A stretch of 64,000 nucleotides of DNA from Rhizobium gallicum bv. gallicum R602sp. Lineage in GTDB: Bacteria; Pseudomonadota; Alphaproteobacteria; Rhizobiales; Rhizobiaceae. Positions 27,420 to 37,100 of the stretch are shown here, piece after piece. The translations under genes and the position numbers were made by a program. Positions within the stretch are counted from its first letter, which is position 1. Every line of letters starts with the position of its first letter. Under the pieces are notes generated by a model. It was not told the origin of the DNA and ran no database searches. It saw only the letters and a program-made list of their open reading frames with translations. The stretch covers positions 496,001 to 560,000 of the forward strand of contig NZ_CP006880.1 of assembly GCF_000816845.1 (NCBI RefSeq), read 5' to 3'.

Positions 27420-28748
27420 ATGACCAACGTGTCTTTCTACGATTATTCCAAGCTAAACGTCGAGGAAAAGGCGGCGCTGCTGCGCCGCTCGGAAACCGAC
27501 ATCTCGAGTTTCGTCGAAAAGGTCGCGCCGATCCTCGAAGCCGTGCGCACAGAGGGTGACAAGGCGCTTGCCCGGTTCGGCCGCGAATTCGACAAGGCAG
27601 ATATCACCGAGGCCAATCTCAAGGTCACCGAGGCGGAGTTCGATGCGGCCTTCAAGCTGGTCGATGCGAGCGTCATCGAATCCATAAAGTTCGGCATCGA
27701 CAATATCCGCAAGTTCCATGAGGAGCAGAAGCCGGAAGCCATGTGGCTGAAGGAAATCCGTCCCGGCGCCTTTGCCGGTGACCGCTTTACGCCAATCCAG
27801 TCGGTCGCGCTCTACGTGCCGCGTGGCAAGGGTTCCTTCCCGTCGGTGACGATGATGACCTCGGTTCCGGCCGCGGTAGCGGGCGTCCCGAACCTCGCCA
27901 TCGTCACACCACCGGCGCCGGACGGCTCCGTCGATGGCGCAACTCTCGTTGCAGCACGACTTGCAGGCGTCGAGACCGTCTACAAGGTCGGCGGTGCCCA
28001 GGCCGTAGCGGCGGTTGCCTACGGAACCGAAACCGTCAAGCCGGCACTGAAGATCGTCGGCCCCGGCAGCCCGTGGGTTGTCGCTGCCAAGCGCTCGCTC
28101 TTCGGCGTCATCGATACCGGCCTTCCGGCCGGCCCGTCCGAGGTGATCATTCTTGCCGACGATACGGTCCATGGTGGACTTGCAGCACTCGACCTTTTGA
28201 TTGAGGCGGAACACGGCGCGGATTCGTCGGCCTATCTCGTCACCCACAGCCGCCGGGTCGCCGAAGAGGCGCTCGCCGCGCTTCCCGAGCACTGGACGAA
28301 GATGACCGAGCAGCGCGTCGCTTTCTCCAAGGCCGTGCTGACCGGCAAGTCGGGCGGCGTGGTGCTCACCTCCTCGATCGAGGAGAGCTACGAGTTCGTC
28401 AACGCCTATGCGCCGGAGCATCTGGAGCTTCTGTCGGAAGAGCCGTTTATCCATCTCGGCCATATCACCGAGGCTTCCGAAATCCTGATGGGCACCCACA
28501 CGCCGGTCAGCATCGCCAATTTCTCGCTCGGCCCAAATGCCGTGCTGCCAACCAGCCGCTGGGCGCGCACCTTCGGCCCGCTGTCGGTTGCGGATTTCGT
28601 CAAGCGTAGCTCCGTCGGCTTTGTAACGGCATCTGCCTATCCGGAATTTGCCCGGCACTCGCACAATCTGGCAGTCTACGAGGGCTTCTCTTCGCACGCT
28701 CTGGCCGTCTCGCCGGTGCGCGATGCCTACCTGAAGAAGGACGCCTGA
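27420..28748 (+). CDS. Histidinol-dehydrogenase-family catabolic dehydrogenase (HpsN-like candidate)
   Basis: This 442-residue member of the HisD family would oxidise an alcohol to an acid in two NAD-linked steps. The catalytic pair Glu-His is kept (E333-H334 in APEHLELL), as are H265 and H426. Three positions differ from E. coli HisD as I recall it. E262 replaces the zinc ligand Gln259, N367 replaces Asp360, and A374 replaces the substrate-contacting His367. It is therefore unlikely to be the histidine-biosynthetic enzyme. It sits between an ABC importer and a zinc alcohol dehydrogenase. Known catabolic relatives include HpsN, sulfopropanediol 3-dehydrogenase. A HutC-type regulator downstream keeps imidazole-containing alcohols possible. 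Confidence 0.78.
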   Translation: MTNVSFYDYSKLNVEEKAALLRRSETDISSFVEKVAPILEAVRTEGDKALARFGREFDKADITEANLKVTEAEFDAAFKLVDASVIESIKFGIDNIRKFHEEQKPEAMWLKEIRPGAFAGDRFTPIQSVALYVPRGKGSFPSVTMMTSVPAAVAGVPNLAIVTPPAPDGSVDGATLVAARLAGVETVYKVGGAQAVAAVAYGTETVKPALKIVGPGSPWVVAAKRSLFGVIDTGLPAGPSEVIILADDTVHGGLAALDLLIEAEHGADSSAYLVTHSRRVAEEALAALPEHWTKMTEQRVAFSKAVLTGKSGGVVLTSSIEESYEFVNAYAPEHLELLSEEPFIHLGHITEASEILMGTHTPVSIANFSLGPNAVLPTSRWARTFGPLSVADFVKRSSVGFVTASAYPEFARHSHNLAVYEGFSSHALAVSPVRDAYLKKDA

Positions 28749-28750
28749 AC

Positions 28751-29764
28751 ATGAAGGCCGTGCGGCTCCACGATACCAAGGTCCTGCGGGTGGAGGAAGT
28801 GGCCGAGCCATCGGCCCCGCCACCGGGCTTCGTCAATCTCCTGATCAGGGCCGCCGGTATCTGCGGTTCCGACCTTCACAACTACCGCACCGGTCAGTGG
28901 ATCTCGCGTCGTCCCTCCACGGCCGGGCATGAATTCTGCGGCCGCGTGACGGCTGTCGGAGAAGGCGTCAGCCATGTTGCGGTTGGGGATGTCGTCTCTG
29001 CGGATTCGCGCGTATCGTGCGGCACCTGCCCAGCCTGTATGAGCGGCCGCAGCAACGTCTGCGAGACGCTGGGCTTCGTCGGCGAGGTCTGCGACGGCGG
29101 CTTTGCCGAGGCGGTGCAACTACCGGCCCGGCTGGTCGTCCGTCACGATCCGCAGCTTTCGCCGCATATCGCCGCCATGGCCGAGCCGCTCGCAGTAGCG
29201 CTGCACGCCGTGCGCCGTCTCGCCGTCCCGGCCGGGGAACCGGTTCTCGTGATCGGTTGCGGCACGATCGGCGGGCTGAGCGCCCTTCTTCTCCGCCGGC
29301 TGCATGACGGCCCGCTGCTGCTGGCCGATCTCAATGCTGAAAGGTCGGCTCTCGTTTCCGAGGTGACCGGCGGCACGGTCGTTTCTCTTGACAAGGCAAA
29401 GATCGAAGCAGCACTTTCCGGCGGACGGCTGCGTCATGCCCTCGATGCCACCGGCAGTATCCAGGCGATTGAACTGGCGCTTGACATCATGTCGAGCGGT
29501 GGAGCGCTTGCCCTCGTCGGTATCGGCCACGGCAAGCTCGACTTCGACCCGAACATCCTGGTCGAGCGGGAGATATCGCTCATCGGCAGCCATGCCTTCG
29601 CCGGCGAACTGCCCGAGGCCGTCGGGCTGCTTGTCGAGCTCGCGCCCGCGCTTCAACGCTTCATCATGGTGCTGCCGGCTCTCGACGACGTGCCCGAGGC
29701 TTACGAACAGCTGTTGCGGGGCGAGAGCAAGGCCCTGAAGACGATCGTCGAGGTGGCGGGCTAG
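28751..29764 (+). CDS. Zinc-dependent alcohol dehydrogenase (MDR superfamily)
   Basis: This 337-residue medium-chain dehydrogenase has catalytic zinc ligands C38 (CGSD) and H60-E61 (GHEF). A full structural zinc site is present: C90, C93, C96, C104. A Rossmann motif VIGCGTIGGL follows. It resembles sorbitol/threonine-dehydrogenase-like polyol oxidisers. It starts 2 bp after the HisD-like gene, with GAAGGA upstream, so the two are co-translated. It may interconvert stereoisomers or oxidise the same substrate at the secondary alcohol. Confidence 0.85.
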   Translation: MKAVRLHDTKVLRVEEVAEPSAPPPGFVNLLIRAAGICGSDLHNYRTGQWISRRPSTAGHEFCGRVTAVGEGVSHVAVGDVVSADSRVSCGTCPACMSGRSNVCETLGFVGEVCDGGFAEAVQLPARLVVRHDPQLSPHIAAMAEPLAVALHAVRRLAVPAGEPVLVIGCGTIGGLSALLLRRLHDGPLLLADLNAERSALVSEVTGGTVVSLDKAKIEAALSGGRLRHALDATGSIQAIELALDIMSSGGALALVGIGHGKLDFDPNILVEREISLIGSHAFAGELPEAVGLLVELAPALQRFIMVLPALDDVPEAYEQLLRGESKALKTIVEVAG

Positions 29765-29824
29765 TCCGGCCCGTCCATGATTCCGGATGCCAGCCTTTCA
29801 AGGCGGCGGGAGAGGCAGTGAACC

Positions 29825-30556
29825 ATGAATGCACTTTCAGATTCCGCATCGCCGCTTTACGAGAAGGTGAAGGTATTTGTCCTCGGCAATATTGGCAGCG
29901 GCAAGTGGGCCCGCAACAGCCGCCTTCCGTCGGAGAACGAACTCGTCTCGGCGCTGGGTGTCTCCCGCATGACCGTCCACCGGGCGCTGCGCGAACTCAC
30001 CTCCGAGGGGCATCTGCGCCGCATCCAGGGCGTCGGCACCTTCATCGCCCCGCCCAGGCCGCAATCGACGCTGATCGAGATCAGCAACATCATCACCGAG
30101 ATCAAGGCGCGCGGCAGCCGGCACCGGGCCGAGGTGGTCGTGCTCGAGCGTATCGAACAACCGGAAGCCGAGCTTCTGCTCGCCCTCGAGTTCGAAACCG
30201 TGAAACCCGTCGACCATTCGGTCGTGATCCATTTCGAGAACGACCTGCCGGTCCAACTCGAGGAACGCTATGTCAATCCCGACCTCGTTTCCGGCTATAT
30301 CGACCAGGATTTCAGCGCCCTCGCCACCTATGATTACCTGCAGAACGCCACCCCGCTGACCGAGGTGGAGCATCTCATCAGTGCCCTTCCGGCCGGCGAC
30401 AACCCGGGGCGCCTACTGCACATTCGTCCCACCGACTGCTGCCTGGTTCTGCATCGCAAGACCTGGACCGGGCCGGTCGTCGCGACCGTCAACACGTTCA
30501 CCTATGTCGGCAGCCGCTATTCGCTCGGCAGCCGCTATCTGCACGGCGGCAAGTGA
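29825..30556 (+). CDS. GntR-family regulator, HutC subfamily (UTRA domain)
   Basis: This 243-residue regulator has an N-terminal winged HTH (PSENELVSALGVSRMTVHRAL, given here as PSENELVSALG and SRMTVHRAL). A UTRA effector domain (about 95-235) contains VQLEERYVNP, TEVEHLISA and LVLHRKTW. These are very close to histidine-utilisation repressors of the HutC type. No hut enzymes lie nearby, so it probably senses another ligand. Its expected operator core occurs at 22147 and 23174. GGGAGAGG upstream supports the start. Confidence 0.87.
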   Translation: MNALSDSASPLYEKVKVFVLGNIGSGKWARNSRLPSENELVSALGVSRMTVHRALRELTSEGHLRRIQGVGTFIAPPRPQSTLIEISNIITEIKARGSRHRAEVVVLERIEQPEAELLLALEFETVKPVDHSVVIHFENDLPVQLEERYVNPDLVSGYIDQDFSALATYDYLQNATPLTEVEHLISALPAGDNPGRLLHIRPTDCCLVLHRKTWTGPVVATVNTFTYVGSRYSLGSRYLHGGK

Positions 30557-30600
30557 CCGCCGATCCTCATATTTGGGACGACCCATCCGGAAAGAATGTC

Positions 30601-31893
30601 ATGAGCCAGACCATGAGCCGCACTGCGGAAATCAGGAAGATAGCCAAAGTAGGGGACGACAAGGCGGAACGATTACTGGCCGAACTGCTGCGCGACCTTT
30701 TCGAGATCGAGCCGAAGAATGTCGTGATCAATCACGATCAATACAGCCTCAATTCGCTCAACGGCTTCTTCGAGACCGCCGATGGTGCATTCTTCTTCAA
30801 GTTCCACCAGGAAGAGGGCGAGGAGGCCATGAGCGGCGAATATTACCGCGCCGACATCCTGGCACGGGCTGGCCTGCCGGTGGACCAGCCTGTGCTGATG
30901 TCGGCGCTTGCGGGTGAACAGATCCTCGTCTATCGCCGGCGGACCGATCCGCGCTTCTCCGATGTGCTGCGGACGTTGGACCTGACGGACGATGCCGCGG
31001 CGCGCAAAAGGGCTGTGGACGCCGAACGCAGGCTGAACGAAGCCGTGTTGAAGGTCTATCTCGACACGCTCCATCCCGTGAGCGCCGATCAGGTTGCGGC
31101 CGAGCCGATCCACCGGCTGTTCTCCGAGCGGCTGATTGATCCAACCGCCGGCACCTATCCGGGCGGGCGCATGGCGAGCTTCTATGTCGGCAAGGACTTC
31201 GTCTTTCCCGACTTGACGCTCGATTGGGAGACGTTTTCACGCTGTCGCATTTCGGTCAACGGCATCGAATACCGGGACAGCATCGGTGCCCTCTTCCATC
31301 AAGCGCACGAGCGGCTCGATCCGACGCGGCTGGCGGATGCGGGCGGTGTTACTGCACATGGCGACGCCCATAACGCGAATGTCTGGTACGAGGAGGACGG
31401 CGGCGAGGCACGTTTGTCCTTCTTCGACCCCGCATTCGCCGGCGAGAACATTCCAACGCTGCTCGCCGAGGTGAAGACGACCTTCCACAACATCCTCGCC
31501 CATCCGCTATGGCTCTATGATCCTGCCATGGCGGCCGAGTACTACGAGGCCAGCGTGGTGCTTGACGGCGATCTGCTGCGGGTCACGACCGATTTCGGGC
31601 CGAGCCCGGTCCGACGCTCCCTTCTGGACGTAAAGGCCGAAGCTCTTTGGCGTCCCCTGCTTGGCGAACTGAAGGCGCGGGGCATGCTTCCGGCCGACTG
31701 GCGCCGGGTCATCCGGCTGGGCCTTTTCCTCTGCCCGACGTTGGTGATGAACCTGCGGGCCGGCGCCACGACCCATAACCCCGTTTCCTCGCTCATCGGC
31801 TTTTCCGTCGCGGTGATGGCTGGCAGCGAGCCAGTGGCAGGCGAGGATGCAGTTTCCCGCCTCCTGGACATGATCGATCCCGACAGAGGCTGA
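30601..31893 (+). CDS. APH/protein-kinase-fold small-molecule kinase of unknown substrate
   Basis: This 430-residue cytosolic kinase has a Brenner-type catalytic motif HGDAHNAN (253-260), giving the catalytic Asp255 and Asn260. The metal-binding Asp276 is in LSFFDPAF. The N-terminal lobe (FFKFHQEEGEEAM) has the expected Lys/Glu pair. Such kinases phosphorylate sugars, amino-alcohols, aminoglycosides or choline-like molecules. It is the last gene of the transporter/HisD-like/ADH/GntR operon. GGAAAG precedes ATG 30601; a GTG at 30553 overlaps the GntR stop and is a less likely start. The presence of a kinase is not part of known sulfopropanediol or histidinol routes. Confidence 0.7.
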   Translation: MSQTMSRTAEIRKIAKVGDDKAERLLAELLRDLFEIEPKNVVINHDQYSLNSLNGFFETADGAFFFKFHQEEGEEAMSGEYYRADILARAGLPVDQPVLMSALAGEQILVYRRRTDPRFSDVLRTLDLTDDAAARKRAVDAERRLNEAVLKVYLDTLHPVSADQVAAEPIHRLFSERLIDPTAGTYPGGRMASFYVGKDFVFPDLTLDWETFSRCRISVNGIEYRDSIGALFHQAHERLDPTRLADAGGVTAHGDAHNANVWYEEDGGEARLSFFDPAFAGENIPTLLAEVKTTFHNILAHPLWLYDPAMAAEYYEASVVLDGDLLRVTTDFGPSPVRRSLLDVKAEALWRPLLGELKARGMLPADWRRVIRLGLFLCPTLVMNLRAGATTHNPVSSLIGFSVAVMAGSEPVAGEDAVSRLLDMIDPDRG

Positions 31894-32101
31894 CATGATC
31901 CTACTATCCTGGCCGTTTTGAGGATGTAACGGAGATCAAATTGTCGCTCCCGCAAATACCGCGGACCGGTCGGCCTGCGCTGCCTCAAGTGCTCGAGAAT
32001 GCATAAATGCCGATCAAGGCGCTGCCCGAAAGGCCGAAACGTTGAGGATAAATGAAATTGAGCGCGACAACCTATAGGGTCGTTCGGTCGCATCCAGTCG
32101 G

Positions 32102-32932
32102 TCAACCGCTTTTGACTGACCGGCGCCCGGTCTTCTCCAGGTCGTCATCGTACTCCGTCCTTACCCGTTCGAGTCGGGCGTCTTCCTGGTCCAGACCCCA
32201 TCGGCGATCGACAAAGAATTCGAGAGCTTTTCGTGTCTCGACGCAGAGGAATTCCCCTTCGAAGCCGTATTCGGTCCGCACGACGGCCGCCTGCTCCGGT
32301 GTGAGGCCGGTTTTTGGCCTGAGCCATATCCTTGCCCGCGTATTCCAATCCATGTCGTCGGGGAATTGCTCTGACAGTGCACGCGTCTCAAAACTGCTGC
32401 CGGTGCTGACGCGAATGGGCAGATAGGTTCGATACGCCTCATGCTTGAAGCTGAAGGCTCTCACGTGAACTTTTTCGCCGTCTGACACGAAATGTGTGGG
32501 GACAATCCATTGTCCGGCATCCGCACCTGACGTCATCGACGTATACTGGACGTGAATCGCCCACCTGTTCCTCATCGCCTGATAAAGACGCGACACCACA
32601 GAAGCATCAGCGCGACGTTCCGGCTGGGGTAGGGCGACAGAGAGGGGCAGGTTGTTTTCAGCCAGCACGGACGCAAAAGCCTCGTTCAACGTGGAAGGGA
32701 CAAGAGGCTTGTGGTCGAGGGCTGCCAGATAGGTCTTCCGCACAGGATCGTAGGTGGGAGGCGTATGCCTGGCGCGCTCAAGATAGAGGCGGAAGTCGAG
32801 GGCTGCCTGAGCGGTAGAGATGTCAAAGCGGTCGATCAGATCGCGCCGGTTGGCCATGCCACGCCACGTCAGACACTGATCGAGAAAGATCAGTCGCTCG
32901 CGCTGAGCATGTTTCAGGTCGTCGAATTCCAT
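32102..32932 (-). CDS. WYL-domain transcriptional regulator (BrxR/CapW-like architecture)
   Basis: This 276-residue protein has an N-terminal winged HTH (RERLIFLDQCLTWRGMANRRD, seen here as RLIFLDQCLTWRG and ADLIDRFDIS-like NRRDLIDRFDISTAQA). A WYL domain (about 115-205, with IHVQYTSMTSG and VSDGEKVHVRAFSF) and a C-terminal WCX-like part follow. This is the layout of BrxR/CapW repressors that control phage-defence loci. The usual W-Y-L residues are partly changed. It diverges from sbcD with a 76-bp AT-rich gap. A role in controlling sbcDC is inferred. Confidence 0.75.
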   Translation of the reverse strand: MEFDDLKHAQRERLIFLDQCLTWRGMANRRDLIDRFDISTAQAALDFRLYLERARHTPPTYDPVRKTYLAALDHKPLVPSTLNEAFASVLAENNLPLSVALPQPERRADASVVSRLYQAMRNRWAIHVQYTSMTSGADAGQWIVPTHFVSDGEKVHVRAFSFKHEAYRTYLPIRVSTGSSFETRALSEQFPDDMDWNTRARIWLRPKTGLTPEQAAVVRTEYGFEGEFLCVETRKALEFFVDRRWGLDQEDARLERVRTEYDDDLEKTGRRSVKSG

Positions 32933-32968
32933 AGCGGGAAAAGTAGCTTGACTCGCGAGCGGCTGTCC

Positions 32969-32996
32969 ATCTAAAAATTATACATGTAAAAAATAG
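32969..32996. promoter_or_regulatory. AT-rich divergent promoter between WYL regulator and sbcD
   Basis: The only AT-rich stretch between the divergent genes contains a perfect 8-bp palindrome, TACATGTA (32981-32988). It is flanked by TCTA and TAGA in inverted orientation at 32969 and 32993. It is a plausible regulator-binding and promoter site for both genes. No functional data are implied. Confidence 0.45.
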
Positions 32997-33008
32997 ACGG
33001 ATCTACTC

Positions 33009-34151
33009 ATGCGACTGCTTCACACTGCGGACTTGCATCTCGGGCGTCAGTTCCATGGCATTTCGCTTGAGGATGACCATGCGGCGATCCTCGACCAGAT
33101 CCTGCAAGCGATAAACACGCACCGACCCGATGTCTTCATAATCGCCGGCGACATTTTCGATCGCGCATCTCCTCCCGCAACCTCGGTGCGGCAATTCAAT
33201 GCCTTTCTCGGTCGAGTGGCCCGAGAGACGGAAGCGGCCGTGGTCATGATTGCCGGCAATCATGATTCTGGCGACAGGATCGGCGCCATGTCAGTCCTGA
33301 CGGACGTACGGCGAGCATTGATCCGTGGACCGCTTTTGGCGGACGAAACACCTCTGATCCTGCGTGACGCAGCTGGTCCGGTTGCCATTTCCGCCCTGCC
33401 ATACGGCTACGAATTCGCCGCACGCGACTGCTTCGGCGATGAGTCGATCGCAATGCCCGAACATGTCATTCGCGCCCAGGTCACCGCGGCGCGGCGGCAT
33501 CTTCCGGAAGGAGCGCGCTGGGTCGTGGTTGCCCACGCCTTTGTAGAGGGCGGCAGTTCCAGTGAAGGAGAGCGGCCCCTGGCACGGGTCGGTGGCATCG
33601 AGACGGTTCGCCACGACATGTTCGATGGCGCTCACTACGTGGCGCTTGGTCACCTGCATCTGCCGCATTCGGTCGGCATGCCGCACATCCGCTATGCCGG
33701 TGCTCCGCTGGCATTCGGTTTCGACGAGGCTGGAAGCGTAAAGTCGATGAGCCTCGTCGATCTCGATGAACAGGGCAGGGTAGCGATCATTGCACTCCCA
33801 TTCGCGCCTACCCGGGGCGTTAGGGTCTTGCGCGGCAAGTTCGCTGACCTGCTGCACGGGGAACCATCGACCGATTTCATCAAGGCAGTGCTGACGAATG
33901 ATGCGCCGCTGATCGATCCGATGAAGCGTCTTCGCGAGCTATACCCGAATGCCTGTCAGCTGACTTATGCACGAGATGAGCGGGCGCTCGACATCATGTC
34001 CGAAATCAAGGTGCAAGCCACTCTGCATGATCCGGCAAAGGTCATTCGGGAGTTCCTGACGCAGGTTCGCAGCGAAGACCCGGTCGATGCGGAGTTGGCG
34101 TTGATCGGTTCTGCCCTTTCTGATCTTCGAAGCGTGGAGGCGCAGGTATGA
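33009..34151 (+). CDS. sbcD: Exonuclease subunit SbcD (Mre11-like)
   Basis: This 380-residue calcineurin-like phosphoesterase has all metal motifs: TADLHLG (D8, H10), GDIFD (D48), GNHD (83-86), AHAF (H176) and GHLH (214-217). With SbcC it forms the SbcCD nuclease, which cleaves DNA hairpins and protein-blocked ends. Length is normal. Its stop overlaps sbcC by 4 bp (ATGA). It lies opposite a WYL regulator. Confidence 0.92.
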   Translation: MRLLHTADLHLGRQFHGISLEDDHAAILDQILQAINTHRPDVFIIAGDIFDRASPPATSVRQFNAFLGRVARETEAAVVMIAGNHDSGDRIGAMSVLTDVRRALIRGPLLADETPLILRDAAGPVAISALPYGYEFAARDCFGDESIAMPEHVIRAQVTAARRHLPEGARWVVVAHAFVEGGSSSEGERPLARVGGIETVRHDMFDGAHYVALGHLHLPHSVGMPHIRYAGAPLAFGFDEAGSVKSMSLVDLDEQGRVAIIALPFAPTRGVRVLRGKFADLLHGEPSTDFIKAVLTNDAPLIDPMKRLRELYPNACQLTYARDERALDIMSEIKVQATLHDPAKVIREFLTQVRSEDPVDAELALIGSALSDLRSVEAQV

Positions 34152-37100
34152 GGCCGGTCAGACTGACGATGCAGGCATTCGGTCCTTATGCCGGCAGGGT
34201 CGTGGTGGACTTCCGTGACGCAATTGCCTCGGGCCTTTTCGGCATCTATGGGCCGACAGGGTCCGGCAAGTCGTCGATCTTCAGTGCCATGACCTTCGCG
34301 CTGTTCGGCGAGGCGGCCAAAGCTGAACAAGAGACAGCGTCGCTTCGCTCCGATCATGCTGATCCCGGCGTTCCGACCGAAGTCGAGTTCGTATTCGATA
34401 TCGCTGACAAGCGATATGTTCTGCGGCGGCGGCCGGAGCAGACCCGGCCCAAACAGCGTGGTGACGGTGAGACCCGGGATACCCATGAAGCCTGGATTTT
34501 TGACGCGACCGGTCTTGCACTCGAGGACATAACCGACGCGAACCCCGGCCAGGTCATTGCGGAAAAGAAGACCGGTCCAGTCAAAGAGGCTGTGTTCCAG
34601 CTCCTCGGCTACGGTGCTGAACAATTCCGTCAGATCGTGCTGTTGCCACAGGGTAAGTTCGAGACGTTCATGGCGGCAAAGACCGATAAGCGGCTCGAGA
34701 TCCTGCGTGAGCTCTTTGATGTTTCCATGTATCGGCGCATGGCGGCAAAGTTCAAGGAGGATGCGGCGGCAGCTGAGCGGCGGGTTCGGCAAGAACGTGA
34801 AGTGTGCGCAGGGCGACTTTCGGCCGAGGGTTTTGAGAGTCCCGACGCGCTTGCAACCGGCATTGGCGAGGCGCAGGTCGTCCATGACACGGAAACGCTG
34901 AAGGAGATGGCGGCCGACCAGGTGTTCGATGCTTCACGGACGGCACTTGCTGCCGCCCGTCAGCTCGAGGACCAGTTTCGAGCCGCCGAGAAAGCCAGGT
35001 CGGATGTCGAAGCCCTCGTTGGAAAAGCTGAGCATATCCGTGAACTGCAGGGGCGCGCCGACAATGCCAAGCGTGCCCAAGCGCTCCTGGACGTCGAGCG
35101 CCACGCGAAAGGTGCCGAGACCGAATGCCTCGAAGCTGAGGAAACAATGAGAGCGGCCGCGGAGGCAAACAGCGCAGCGGCGGAAAAGGCTGGCGCCGCC
35201 TCCAGAACGCACGAAGAGGAACGGGAAAGATCGGGAGAAATTGAGGCCCTGCGGCAAGCGGTCGGTACGCTTGGACGCCATCAACTGACCCTTTCCGATG
35301 CAAGCCTTTACGCCCAGAAGGCGGATGCAGCCTTAAAGGCCGTTCAGCAGGCGAAGAAGGCTTTCGATTGCGTCGAGGCGCGTATCGAGGAAATGCATGG
35401 CCGGAAACTCGAAAAGGAGCGGGCACTCGGATCCACTCGAAAGAATGATGCCGCGCGCCAGCGGCTAGTCCATCAGCGATTGCTCGTTGAAAATGAGCTT
35501 AAAACAGCCGAGCTCCATCAGGCTGCTCTCGACGTCGCCGACAAGGCGCGCGTCGAAATGCAGGCGTTGAAAGCGGACAACGAAGAGGCGGTCCAGTGGG
35601 CACAGGCCGCGCGGTCGCGCTTTGACGCTGCAGAGGCCGCCCTTGCTGAGGCCCAAGCTATTCATTTGGCTGCCAAGCTTGCAGCGGGCGAGGCCTGCCC
35701 TGTCTGCGGATCGACCGAGCACCCTCTGCCCGCTGTCGGCAGGGCTGAGCATGCCGGTCTCGATCAGTCGTTTAGAGATGCGAAGGCTCAATGGGAGGAA
35801 GCGCAAAGGTCCGAGCAGGACGCTTCTCGCCTTTTCGCTTCGGCGCAAGCGAAATGGCAGGAACGCCAGGAAAGACTTGGCGCACTCCCTAAGCCTGAAC
35901 GGCCGGCCGCCGATTACCGCACCACGATTGCTGGGTTGGGCCGGCAGATCGAAGAGCTCGGCCCGGCGATCGATCTCGCCCAGGCTGAGGCCGCACTGAC
36001 CACATTGGCGACCGAGATTGGCTCAACGGAACAGGAGCGCGACAGCCTCCGTACGGCGTTCGAGACATCGAAAACCAATGAAGCGCTCGCGCGCGACAGG
36101 TTCGAGCAGGCGATCGCAACAGTTCCCCAGGAACTGCGGACGCCGGGCGCTCTGATTGCCATGCGCGCCGAACATGAACGCCAGCTCGCAGCTCGAATGG
36201 ATGCGGCAAGAGTTGCGGAGGATGCTGCACGCCGATCCCGTGAAGCCGCGATCATTGCCAATACGGCAGCAGACGCGGCCAGGCAGGCGTATGAGAATGC
36301 AATAGTTCGCCGAGATAAGGCCCAAGCGGAGTTCCAGGCCCGTCTGGCGAAGAGCGGCTTGACGAAACCTCAATTCAGCGGCTTCAAGCAGCTGGTCGAC
36401 GCGATCGAGGCTGATGCTCAGGAGATCGCAGACTACGGCAATGCATTGGCGATAGCGCATAGCAACGAAGAGACTTCGACGCGCGCGGTGGAGGGCCGCG
36501 AACGTCCAGATACCCGTATCTTGCAAGAGGCTTATGACACAGCAGACGAGATGCTCGATCTTGCCAAGACGGCGCGCGCCCAGGCGCAGGCGCGGTTACG
36601 GCAACTCGAGAAACTTCAGCTTGATATCGCCGGTCAACTGAAGCGCCTCGACGAGATCGAAACTGAGACGGCCTCGCTGCGAACGCTTGCGGCCCTGTTC
36701 AATGCTGAAAATCCCCTGCGGTTGGACCTTGAGACCTATGCGATCGGTGCGATGTTCGACCAAGTGCTGGTCGCAGCAAACCAACGGCTTGGTCCTATGA
36801 GCGGTGGTCGCTTCAGCCTCGAACGTGAAATCGAAGGTGGAGCAGGCCGCTCGCGCCGCGGCCTTGGTATCCGGGTGTTTGATGTACACACCGGTAAGGC
36901 ACGTCCCACGTCGACACTGTCAGGTGGGGAGACGTTCATGGCCGCCTTGGCCCTGGCGCTTGGTCTTTCCGATATCGTCGAGAGCGTGAGCGGCCAGGTG
37001 CGGCTCGATACCATTTTCATCGACGAAGGTTTTGGGAGTCTCGATACCCAAAATGAGTCCGGCACGCTCGATCAGGTCCTGCAGGTACTTACCAATCTCG

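Noticed and set aside
27420..28748. Annotation as the histidine-biosynthetic hisD
   Set aside because: Catabolic context (importer, alcohol dehydrogenase, HutC-type regulator) and three altered active-site positions argue against it.
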